A stretch of 7,405 nucleotides of DNA. Source: DAIMZM01 sp036733985 (lineage in GTDB: Bacteria; Bacillota; Dehalobacteriia; UBA4068). This document shows, in pieces, positions 1-5,990 of this stretch. The position numbers were made by a program, and so were the translations under genes. Location of the stretch: assembly GCA_036733985.1 (NCBI GenBank), contig DAIMZM010000105.1, forward strand, positions 1 through 7,405, in the 5' to 3' direction. The stretch's first letter is position 1. Every line of letters begins with the position of its first letter. The notes beneath the pieces were generated by a model. That model was given only the letters and a program-made list of their open reading frames with translations. It did no database searches and was not told the DNA's origin.

Positions 1-500
1 AGCTGGAGGACGACCAGGTGCTGATCGTCGAGGGCATCCATGCCCTCAATGAAAAGCTGCTGCAGGGCATCCCTCCGGAAATGGTGCGGAAAGTCTTTGT
101 CTCCGCCCTGACCCAGCTGAACCTGGACGCTTACACCCCGGTCAGCGGCTCGGATAACCGGCTGATCCGGCGGATGGTCCGGGATATGCAGTTTAGGGGC
201 ATGAGCCCCATCGCCACCCTGGAATACTGGGACGAGGTGAGGCGGGGCGAGCATCATAATATTTTCCCCTGGCAGGAGCGGGCGGATTTCTTCATCAATT
301 CCGCCTTGATCTACGAGCTGCCGGTGCTGCGTCCCTTGATCGAGGATAGCCTGGCCGCCGTTACCCCGGAGCAGGAGGGCTATCTGGAAGCCCGGCGCAT
401 GCTCAGGCTGATCCGCTACTTCGCCCCAGCCCCGGCGGATATCATCCCCCGCAATTCCATACTCCAGGAATTCATCGGCAACAGTATCTTCGACGTGTAG
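1..500 (+). CDS. Uridine kinase-family nucleoside kinase, C-terminal part (5' truncated)
   Basis: This is the C-terminal 166 or so residues of a P-loop nucleoside kinase related to uridine kinase and phosphoribulokinase. Such enzymes phosphorylate a nucleoside with ATP or GTP in the cytoplasm. The reading frame is already open at base 3 (LEDDQ precedes the GTG at 18), so the GTG is an internal valine and the true start lies upstream of the window. Visible family features are the hydrophobic strand LIVEGIHAL with its acidic residue, the DNRLIRRMVRDMQFRG segment typical of the nucleoside/lid region, and the C-terminal IPRNSILQEFIGNSIF. That last motif is characteristic of the long clostridial nucleoside kinases that carry an N-terminal TGS/ThrRS-like region. 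The P-loop and any N-terminal domain lie outside the window. Substrate specificity cannot be judged. No clear terminator with a T-tract follows. Confidence 0.9.
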   Translation, partial: LEDDQVLIVEGIHALNEKLLQGIPPEMVRKVFVSALTQLNLDAYTPVSGSDNRLIRRMVRDMQFRGMSPIATLEYWDEVRRGEHHNIFPWQERADFFINSALIYELPVLRPLIEDSLAAVTPEQEGYLEARRMLRLIRYFAPAPADIIPRNSILQEFIGNSIFDV

Positions 501-521
501 CCTGGCAGGTCAGGGGTAGAC

Positions 522-597
522 TCCGCTTGTCCCGCGCGCTACGCCAAGGCTGCGGGCCCGCGTTCCGATACGCTGCTTTCAGCAAAATATCAGCGGA
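522..597. repeat. 76-bp intergenic structured element bounded by a 6-bp inverted repeat
   Basis: TCCGCT at 522-527 is the exact reverse complement of AGCGGA at 592-597. Between them lie CCCGC (531-535) with GCGGG (552-556), the perfect 10-bp palindrome GCGGGCCCGC (552-561), and GCTG (572-575) with CAGC (580-583) around a CTTT loop. Together these can fold as a closing stem holding two internal hairpins. The block is much more GC-rich than the promoter-like DNA that follows. It has no T-tract, so it is not a classical terminator for the upstream kinase gene. It could be a small dispersed repeat or an RNA structure in a read-through transcript. The arms are short, so chance is not excluded. Confidence 0.35.
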
Positions 598-599
598 AT

Positions 600-631
600 T
601 TAACAGTATGTTTATAAAAAACGGCTATAAT
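600..631 (+). promoter_or_regulatory. Candidate promoter of the zinc-ribbon/DUF5685/DnaJ operon
   Basis: A perfect TATAAT lies at 626-631, about 62 bases before the ATG at 694. The best upstream match to a -35 box is TTAACA at 600-605, but the 20-bp spacing is longer than the optimal 17. The surrounding 30 bases are AT-rich and differ sharply from the GC-rich element upstream. The -10 call is reasonable and the -35 call is weak. Confidence 0.4.
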
Positions 632-660
632 GGGGCTGCCACAAAGCCGGACAAGCCGGG

Positions 661-672
661 GCCGGAACCGGC
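661..672 (+). other. Palindrome in the leader just before the Shine-Dalgarno site
   Basis: GCCGGAACCGGC is a near-complete dyad (GCCG, loop GAAC, CGGC). It is preceded by two further GCCGG copies at 646-650 and 655-659. It ends five bases before the AGGGGAGG Shine-Dalgarno site at 678-685. A hairpin here could affect access to the ribosome binding site or mRNA stability, but that is inference. Confidence 0.3.
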
Positions 673-693
673 AAGGCAGGGGAGGATCAGACG

Positions 694-1119
694 ATGAACG
701 TATGGTTGGCAAGAGTAATGGCAGGGCGCTACGGCGTGGATCAATTTTCCCGCTTTTTATCTCTGGCCGTCTTGGTGCTGGTGGCTGTACGCTGGCTGGC
801 CAAGGGCGGGGTAGCCGGCGTCCTGACCTGGCTGATCTGGGCTTTGCTGCTTTACAGCCTGTTCCGCGTCTTCTCCCGGAATATTGGCGCCCGCCAGGCG
901 GAAAACCGCCGGTACCTGACGGTCAGCGGCAAGATCCGCAGCCTCCTGGCCAAGCTGCGGCAAAAAGGCGGGCAGCAAAAGACCCGGGTGCGGCAAGAGA
1001 AAACCCATGTCTTTTTTACCTGCCCCAAATGCCAGGCCCAGCTCCGGGTGCCCCGGGGCCGGGGCGGGATCGAAATCACCTGCGCCCGCTGCGGGCATCG
1101 GTTTCGCGGCAAGAGCTGA
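694..1119 (+). CDS. Two-helix membrane protein with C-terminal zinc ribbon
   Basis: This 141-residue protein has an N-terminal motif (RYGVDQFSRFL), two predicted membrane helices at about residues 20-36 and 40-57, and then a basic, juxtamembrane RVFSRNI...QAENRRYL segment. The rest is a cytoplasmic-looking tail ending in a zinc ribbon with cysteines C110, C113, C130 and C133 (two CxxC pairs). The sequence TCPKCQAQLRVPRGRG...ITCARCGHRF matches a small conserved hypothetical family that I recognise from Clostridia, usually next to DUF5685 and J-domain genes. The start is supported by AGGGGAGG at 678-685, eight bases upstream. It is the first gene of the operon; the next start follows after eight bases. 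No enzymatic residues are apparent. A membrane anchor or adaptor binding zinc and possibly nucleic acid or protein is inference. Confidence 0.85.
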   Translation: MNVWLARVMAGRYGVDQFSRFLSLAVLVLVAVRWLAKGGVAGVLTWLIWALLLYSLFRVFSRNIGARQAENRRYLTVSGKIRSLLAKLRQKGGQQKTRVRQEKTHVFFTCPKCQAQLRVPRGRGGIEITCARCGHRFRGKS

Positions 1120-1127
1120 GGCAGCCT

Positions 1128-1997
1128 ATGTTCGGTTATATCGTTGCCAATCGCGCCGCTTTGACAAAGGCCCAAGCCCAGCGCTATCGGGCCTGCTATT
1201 GCGGCTTATGCCGGGCCTTGAAGCAGCGCCATGGCAGCCTCTCCCGGCTGGCCTTAAGCTATGATATGGCCTTTGTGGCGCTTTTGCTGTCTTCCCTCTA
1301 TGAGCCGGAAACAGCAAGCGGCCGGGAGCGCTGCGCAGCCCATCCCCTGCACAGCCACGACTATTGGCAGAACTGCTATAGCGGTTACGCGGCGGATATG
1401 AATATCGCCCTGTCCTACTATAAATGCCTGGACGATTGGACAGATGAGCGAAAAGCGCCGGAATATCTTTCCGCCCGGCTGCTCCGCCCCGCCTATCAGC
1501 GGGTGAAAGCGGCCTGGCCCCGGCAATGCGCCGCCATTGAGGCGGCGCTGACAGCGCTATCCCGGCTGGAACAGGAAAACTGCGCCGAGCCGGACCGGAT
1601 GGCCGGGCTTTTCGGCAGCCTCATGGCAGAGCTGCTGGTTTACGCGGAAGACAACTGGTCCCCCATTCTGCGGCAGCTGGGCGGGGCCTTGGGCGCTTTC
1701 ATCTATATCATGGACGCTGCCGTGGATCTGGCCCAGGATCAAAGCCGGGGCCTTTATAACCCCCTGCTGGCTTTTGCCGCCGCCAACGGCGGGGATCTGC
1801 CGGAGCAGGCCCCGATCCTCACCATGCTCATGGGGGATACGGCCAGGGAATTTGAAAAGCTGCCCCTGGTGCAGGATCAGGCTATCCTGCGCAATATTAT
1901 TTATTCCGGCGTTTGGCAGCGCTATAACGCCAAATATAAAACCAGCCCGGTTTCAGAAGAAGCGGACTGGGATAGGAGCGCGCATGGCAGTCATTGA
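1128..1997 (+). CDS. DUF5685 family protein with isoprenoid-synthase-like Asp motifs
   Basis: This 289-residue, mostly helical protein has no signal peptide. Starting at MFGYIVANRAAL matches the family's usual N-terminus. The Shine-Dalgarno GAGG (1118-1121) overlaps the TGA of the preceding gene, which supports coupled translation. The frame is open back to 630, but that region overlaps the zinc-ribbon gene and is not coding in this frame. Conserved-looking features are a cysteine cluster C23, C25, C28 (YCGLC), then C69 with H72 (HP), then C83. These are followed by YYKCLDDWTDE, containing D102, D103 and D106, and later GAFIYIMDAAVDLAQD...G...NPL with D196, D200 and D204. The Cys/His set suggests a bound metal or Fe-S cluster. 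The two Asp motifs recall squalene/phytoene synthases, which bind Mg-diphosphate with such motifs. The family assignment is by recognition and moderately firm; the enzymatic role is inference. Confidence 0.82.
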   Translation: MFGYIVANRAALTKAQAQRYRACYCGLCRALKQRHGSLSRLALSYDMAFVALLLSSLYEPETASGRERCAAHPLHSHDYWQNCYSGYAADMNIALSYYKCLDDWTDERKAPEYLSARLLRPAYQRVKAAWPRQCAAIEAALTALSRLEQENCAEPDRMAGLFGSLMAELLVYAEDNWSPILRQLGGALGAFIYIMDAAVDLAQDQSRGLYNPLLAFAAANGGDLPEQAPILTMLMGDTAREFEKLPLVQDQAILRNIIYSGVWQRYNAKYKTSPVSEEADWDRSAHGSH

Positions 1998-2685
1998 TCC
2001 CTATAAGGTTCTGGGCGTATCCCGGAACGCCAGTGACGACGAGATAAAAACCGCTTACCGTAAGCTGGCGAAAAAGTATCACCCGGACCTGAACCCTGGG
2101 GATAAGGAAGCGGCCCGGAAAATGAAAGAGCTGAACCAGGCCTATGAGCTGATCAAAAATCCGCCAACCGCCGGCAGCGGCCAGGGCTATGGCCAAAGCG
2201 GCTACAATCCCTTTGGCAGCTATGGCCAGGGGGGTTATGGACAGGGGCAAGGCGGCTATGGCCGGCGGGATCCCTTCGGCGATTTCGGCCAGTCCTGGCA
2301 TTTCGGCGGCGGGGAGCGGCCGGACCCGGATCCGGAGCTGCAGGCCGCGGCCAGTTATCTCAATGCCCGCCATTATCAGGAAGCCCTGAATGTGCTGCGG
2401 AATATTCCGGAAAACCGGCGCAACGGCCGCTGGTACTATTATTCCAGCCTGAGCCATGCCGGCCTGGGCCTGAAAATCACCGCCCTGGAACATATCCGCC
2501 GGGCGATCCGCCTGGAGCCGGATAATTTCGAATACCGCCGGGTCTTGCAGCACCTGGAATACAGCGGCCAGGCTTATCAAAACACCGGCAAAAGCTATGG
2601 CCTGCCCGGCCTGGGCAGCACCGGATTCTGTTTGGCCTGCTGCGCCCTTCAATATTGCTGCCGCTTTTGCACCTGCGGTTTCTGA
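1984..2685 (+). CDS. J-domain (DnaJ-like) protein with Gly/Tyr-rich linker, TPR-like region and Cys-rich tail
   Basis: This 233-residue protein is a likely co-chaperone that stimulates a DnaK/Hsp70 ATPase through its N-terminal J domain (residues 5-59), with the diagnostic HPD at 33-35. A Gly/Tyr/Gln/Phe-rich linker (about 64-110) with GYGQ-type repeats follows. Next comes a helical TPR-like region (about 118-192) containing YLNARHYQEALNVL and ALEHIRRAIRLEPDN. The C-terminal tail has seven cysteines in its last 18 residues (216, 219, 220, 225, 226, 229, 231). It lacks the zinc-finger and substrate-binding domains of classical DnaJ, so it is a specialised J-protein. The start at 1984 has AGGAG at 1974-1978 and lies 14 bases inside the end of the DUF5685 gene, indicating translational coupling. 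An upstream in-frame ATG at 1774 would add residues unrelated to any J-protein and was rejected. Confidence 0.9.
   Translation: MAVIDPYKVLGVSRNASDDEIKTAYRKLAKKYHPDLNPGDKEAARKMKELNQAYELIKNPPTAGSGQGYGQSGYNPFGSYGQGGYGQGQGGYGRRDPFGDFGQSWHFGGGERPDPDPELQAAASYLNARHYQEALNVLRNIPENRRNGRWYYYSSLSHAGLGLKITALEHIRRAIRLEPDNFEYRRVLQHLEYSGQAYQNTGKSYGLPGLGSTGFCLACCALQYCCRFCTCGF
2179..2262 (+). repeat. Imperfect GGCTATGGC-type coding repeat (GYGQ linker)
   Basis: This stretch encodes residues 66-93 of the J-domain protein, with repeated Gly-Tyr-Gly-Gln units built from near-identical GGCTATGGCCA-like codon runs. Gly/Phe or Gly-rich linkers are common after J domains. The Tyr and Gln enrichment here gives a low-complexity, prion-like composition. 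Repeats of this type are prone to length change by slippage. Confidence 0.6.
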
Positions 2686-2712
2686 GCGGATTGGCCTCCC
2701 TTTATTTCCGTG

Positions 2713-2757
2713 GATAAATTTTTTCGTAAATTTATATTTGACAAGAAAAAATTTATC
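2713..2757. promoter_or_regulatory. Perfect 13-bp inverted repeat overlapping the XRE/cupin promoter (putative operator)
   Basis: GATAAATTTTTTC at 2713-2725 is the exact reverse complement of GAAAAAATTTATC at 2745-2757, with a 19-bp gap. The arm centres are 32 bp apart, close to three helical turns, so two protein dimers or a tetramer could bind on one face of the DNA. The right arm lies entirely within the spacer between the -35 (2738-2743) and -10 (2761-2766) boxes, where bound protein would block RNA polymerase. Autoregulation by the XRE protein encoded just downstream is the simplest reading but is inference. AT-rich DNA gives chance palindromes, although 13 perfect base pairs per arm is long. 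Confidence 0.55.
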
Positions 2758-2769
2758 AGGTATTATAAT
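2738..2769 (+). promoter_or_regulatory. Strong sigma-A-type promoter of the XRE/cupin gene
   Basis: TTGACA (2738-2743) is a perfect -35 box and TATTAT (2761-2766) a good -10 box at the ideal 17-bp spacing. An overlapping TATAAT sits at 2764-2769, with a 20-bp spacer. Transcription would begin around 2773, about 40 bases before the ATG. This placement supports the start at 2815 rather than the upstream in-frame ATG at 2710, which would lie before the promoter. Confidence 0.75.
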
Positions 2770-2772
2770 ACA

Positions 2773-2801
2773 GTAAATATAGTTTACCGCGTTAATTTAA
2801 C
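2773..2801. promoter_or_regulatory. Two small palindromes downstream of the -10 box (candidate operators)
   Basis: GTAAATATAGTTTAC (2773-2787) has perfect 5-bp arms, GTAAA and TTTAC, around TATAG. GTTAATTTAAC (2791-2801) has 5-bp arms around one base. Both fall between the -10 box and the AAGGGGA ribosome binding site (2802-2808), where an HTH-type repressor could act. The sites are short and AT-rich, so each is individually weak; their tandem placement after a promoter is the reason for listing them. Confidence 0.35.
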
Positions 2802-2814
2802 AAGGGGATCACAT

Positions 2815-3396
2815 ATGAATGACAGTATCGGCGCGGCCATGCGTAAGCTGCGGCTGAAAAAGAAAATGACATTGGCCCAGGTCAGCGAGCATGTGGGGCT
2901 TTCGGCCAGCTTTTTATCCCTGATGGAGCGGGGCAATTCTTCCCTGGGTATCGACGGGCTGACCAAGCTGGCGGCCCTCTACGGCGTGGAGGTAGCCTAT
3001 TTTTTCAATGAGGAACGCCTGCCCCAGGAAGAGCCGATCATCCGCAGCTATGAGCGGGAATACTTACAGCTGAACAGTAAATATATCCAGTACGCCCTGA
3101 GCCGGGAGATGAAGAAAAAACGTTCCTGCCCGGAAATCTACGAACTGTACCCAGACCCCAACCCCAAGGATAAGCCGCTGATCTGGGAGCATCCCCGCTT
3201 CGAGTATGTGATCGTGCTGGAAGGGGTGCTGTCCATGACCATCAATCATACCGAATACACCATGTACCCTTATGATACGGCCTGTATTCCCAGTAATGTG
3301 CCGCATGGCTGGCAGAACCGCACCAACAAAATGGTGCGCGTCATCTCTTTTGCCGTAGAGGAGCATGATGCCGGGCAACAGGAGCACAAGGGATAA
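2815..3396 (+). CDS. XRE-family transcriptional regulator with C-terminal cupin domain
   Basis: This 193-residue cytoplasmic DNA-binding regulator has an N-terminal XRE/Cro-type helix-turn-helix (about residues 5-63). The MTLAQVSEHVGLSASFLSLMERG segment carries the second and third helices. A linker (64-105) precedes a small cupin_2 domain (about 108-181). The cupin shows H126...E130...EG at its first motif and P159...H164 at its second. The first His of the usual HxH pair is replaced by Trp124, so metal binding is uncertain and the domain may sense a small ligand instead. Proteins of this architecture often control genes for amino-acid, polyamine or other small-molecule uptake and catabolism. 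The start at 2815 is chosen because AAGGGGA (2802-2808) lies six bases upstream and the promoter lies before it. The gene is monocistronic: promoter upstream, terminator downstream. Confidence 0.88.
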   Translation: MNDSIGAAMRKLRLKKKMTLAQVSEHVGLSASFLSLMERGNSSLGIDGLTKLAALYGVEVAYFFNEERLPQEEPIIRSYEREYLQLNSKYIQYALSREMKKKRSCPEIYELYPDPNPKDKPLIWEHPRFEYVIVLEGVLSMTINHTEYTMYPYDTACIPSNVPHGWQNRTNKMVRVISFAVEEHDAGQQEHKG

Positions 3397-3414
3397 AGCC
3401 AGCATATGACCATA

Positions 3415-3452
3415 AAAATACTGCGCCGGTTTTGATGCCGGCGCAGTATTTT
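3415..3452. terminator. Perfect 15-bp-stem intrinsic terminator, probably bidirectional
   Basis: AAAATACTGCGCCGG (3415-3429) pairs perfectly with CCGGCGCAGTATTTT (3438-3452) around the eight-base loop TTTTGATG. The stem has a GC-rich core with A-run and T-run flanks. It begins 18 bases after the stop of the XRE/cupin gene. The symmetric A/T flanks mean it should also work for transcripts arriving from the minus strand. Confidence 0.85.
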
Positions 3453-3455
3453 ATA

Positions 3456-3532
3456 GCCAAAAGCGGCCCGGCCCCGCTGTTTGGCTTTGCGCCAAAACGC
3501 GTTGCGTTTTTCGCTGTACGGCGGCATTTGGC
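3456..3532. repeat. Hairpin-rich intergenic element with four alternating GCCAAA/TTTGGC copies
   Basis: The six-base word GCCAAA occurs at 3456-3461 and 3491-3496, and its reverse complement TTTGGC at 3480-3485 and 3527-3532. Several competing hairpins are possible. One pairs 3456-3466 with 3474-3485 (one bulge), another 3480-3485 with 3491-3496, and a third AAAACGC (3494-3500) with GCGTTTT (3504-3510) around GTT. The element sits between the terminators of two convergent genes and encodes nothing evident. It resembles the small palindromic intergenic repeats of many bacteria, but only one copy is visible. Confidence 0.4.
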
Positions 3533-3535
3533 AAT

Positions 3536-3580
3536 AAAAAAACCCCCGGCCGGTTCCCTGGTAAAAGGCCGCTCCGGGGG
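3536..3580 (-). terminator. Intrinsic terminator of the oppF-like gene
   Basis: On the minus strand CCCCCGG (from plus 3580-3574) pairs with CCGGGGG (from plus 3549-3543), followed immediately by seven T residues (plus-strand A run 3536-3542). Additional GGCC/GGCC pairing is possible inside the loop. It lies 36 bases beyond the stop codon of the minus-strand ATPase gene and has the standard GC stem plus T-tract form. Confidence 0.85.
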
Positions 3581-3616
3581 TAAGGGATCATCTAAAAGTA
3601 TTGAGCCGGGCCGGGC

Positions 3617-4591
<975 letters not shown>

Positions 4592-4859
4592 ATCCTACGC
4601 ACCTTTCACATGTTTTCAGCTAAGCCAATAGCAGCTATCGACTAAAATATATTATATGCTTTTTGCCAAAGTCCTTTATTTTTTTACTCAGAAATACAAA
4701 AATTGTTTATTATTTGCTATTTATAAAAAAATCAAAAAAATAATTACATTTCGAAAGGAATTGTTGCCCGGACCGTTGAAATATAGATGCTGGCACTGAG
4801 AATTCAGGGCAAGCGTTTTTTATTTAAAATTTTCTTGAGGGCTGGAGGCTTATATCAGT
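4592..4859. promoter_or_regulatory. AT-rich divergent control region between the oppF-like and M24 peptidase genes
   Basis: This 268-base gap contains no credible gene. Bases about 4640-4760 and 4815-4835 are very AT-rich compared with the flanking genes. On the minus strand, TATAAT (plus 4651-4656) is a candidate -10 for the oppF-like gene, about 60 bases before its start; its -35 is poor. On the plus strand, TAAAAT (4825-4830) and TATAGA (4782-4787) are possible -10 boxes for the peptidase gene, with TTGTTG (4761-4766) as a weak -35 for the latter. TTTGCCAAA (4662-4670) is a small palindrome next to the minus-strand -10 and could be an operator. No riboswitch or tRNA fold was recognised. 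Confidence 0.5.
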
Positions 4860-5942
4860 ATGAACAAAGACAGGTTGCTTAGACTTTGCCAGCTGTTGAA
4901 AGAGCGGAATTGCGACGCCTATTTTGTTACCTCCCCGGCTAATGTGCGCTACCTCAGCGGCTATAGCGGCGACGAGGCCTATTTGCTGTTGGCGCCGGGG
5001 AAATACTGGCTGATCACGGATTTTCGCTATCAGGAGCTGGCGGAACAGGAAGCCCTGGATTTCCAGGTGGTGATGCACCGTAACGGCGCCCCCAGCCTGC
5101 CTCAGCTGATCCATACTTATTGTAAAGAATTAGGCGCCAGCCGGCTGATGTTTGAAAAGAAGCATCTCAGCTTTGCCCTTTATGATGAAACCAGCCAGGC
5201 CCTGGCCGGCCAGACCACGTTGGTTCCCGGCGGCGGCCTTGGCGAAGAGCTGCGCTTTATCAAGGATGCGGCGGAGACCGCCTGCATCCGGAAAGCCTGC
5301 GCCGCCACGGACCGGGTCTTCGAAGCCCTGTGCAACTATATCCGCCCCGGGGTAACGGAAAAGGAGATTGCCCGGGAAATAGCTTACCTCATCGCCACGG
5401 AGGGCTGCGACAACAGCTTCGATATCATCATCGCCTCCGGCGTCAACGGCTCCCTGCCCCATGCGGTGCCCCAGGCGGATAAAGCCGTGGCCCGGGGCGA
5501 GCTGGTGACTATGGATTTCGGCTGCCTCTATCAAGGCTATCACGCGGATATGACCCGCACCGTCATGGTGGGTCCGCCGGCGGATTGGCAGAAGGAGATC
5601 TACGGCATTGTGCTGGAAGCCAACAAAAAAGCGGAAAGCCTGATCAAGGCCGGGGTCAAAGGCGCGGATGTGGACGCGGCGGCCCGGGACTATATTACGG
5701 CCCAGGGCTATGGCCAGCATTTCGGCCATGGTTTGGGCCATGGGGTCGGCTTGGAGATCCATGAGGATCCCTTTATGAGCCGCACCTGCACCCATGATTT
5801 GCAGAGCAACTGCGTGATCACGGTGGAGCCGGGCATTTATTTGCCGGGCCAGGGCGGCTGCCGCATCGAGGATACGGTGCTGGTGACTGAGACCGGGGCG
5901 GAAGTGCTGTTCGCCTCGGCCAAGGAGATGATCATCCTTTAA
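4860..5942 (+). CDS. M24-family Xaa-Pro peptidase (aminopeptidase P / prolidase type)
   Basis: This 360-residue cytoplasmic metallopeptidase cleaves bonds before (aminopeptidase P) or after (prolidase) proline positions in short peptides. The N-terminal creatinase-like domain (about 1-125) includes NVRYLSGYSGDEAYLLL and ITDFRY. The C-terminal pita-bread catalytic domain (about 138-356) has all five metal ligands: D219 (MDFG), D230 (HADMTRT), H294 (GLGHGVG), E323 (TVEPGIY) and E337 (RIEDTV). The accessory histidines H201 (LPHA) and H301 (EIHED) are also present. It should bind two Mn or similar ions. The start has GGAGG (4844-4848) eleven bases upstream, slightly far. Length is typical of the short bacterial forms. 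It lies 105 bases before the peptide-binding lipoprotein gene with no convincing terminator between, so co-transcription is plausible. Sequence alone does not separate pepP from pepQ activity, so no symbol is given. Confidence 0.93.
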   Translation: MNKDRLLRLCQLLKERNCDAYFVTSPANVRYLSGYSGDEAYLLLAPGKYWLITDFRYQELAEQEALDFQVVMHRNGAPSLPQLIHTYCKELGASRLMFEKKHLSFALYDETSQALAGQTTLVPGGGLGEELRFIKDAAETACIRKACAATDRVFEALCNYIRPGVTEKEIAREIAYLIATEGCDNSFDIIIASGVNGSLPHAVPQADKAVARGELVTMDFGCLYQGYHADMTRTVMVGPPADWQKEIYGIVLEANKKAESLIKAGVKGADVDAAARDYITAQGYGQHFGHGLGHGVGLEIHEDPFMSRTCTHDLQSNCVITVEPGIYLPGQGGCRIEDTVLVTETGAEVLFASAKEMIIL

Positions 5943-5990
5943 GCTGTTTGTTTTGTTCAGGCGCATGCCTTGGCTTTGCCGGGGTATTGC

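Noticed and set aside
630..1127. N-terminal extension of the DUF5685 frame back to 630
   Set aside because: The extension overlaps the zinc-ribbon gene in another frame and reads as Arg/Gly/Pro-rich shadow. The MFGY start at 1128 matches the family and has a Shine-Dalgarno.
1774..1983. N-terminal extension of the J-domain frame back to 1774
   Set aside because: It lies inside DUF5685 and does not resemble J-proteins. ATG 1984 begins directly before the J domain and follows AGGAG.
2179..2262. Tandem repeat considered as a CRISPR or minisatellite
   Set aside because: Repeats are short, irregular and in frame, encoding a Gly/Tyr linker typical of J-proteins. There are no spacers.
1897..2652. 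251-codon open frame on the minus strand
   Set aside because: It is antisense to the J-domain gene, with low-complexity Ala/Ile/Gly composition. The plus-strand gene is certain from HPD and the J-domain sequence.
2710..2814. Alternative earlier start for the XRE/cupin gene
   Set aside because: The extension would be translated from the promoter region itself; the -35 and -10 boxes lie downstream of that ATG. ATG 2815 has a well-spaced AAGGGGA.
4825..4840. CodY-box-like AATTTTCTTGAGG before the peptidase gene
   Set aside because: Only the left half fits the AATTTTCWGAAAATT consensus; the right half fails at most positions. CodY control is attractive for peptide uptake but is not supported here.
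5130..5966. 278-codon open frame on the minus strand
   Set aside because: It is antisense to the M24 peptidase, whose five metal ligands are all intact. The frame has no recognisable motif and no convincing ribosome binding site.
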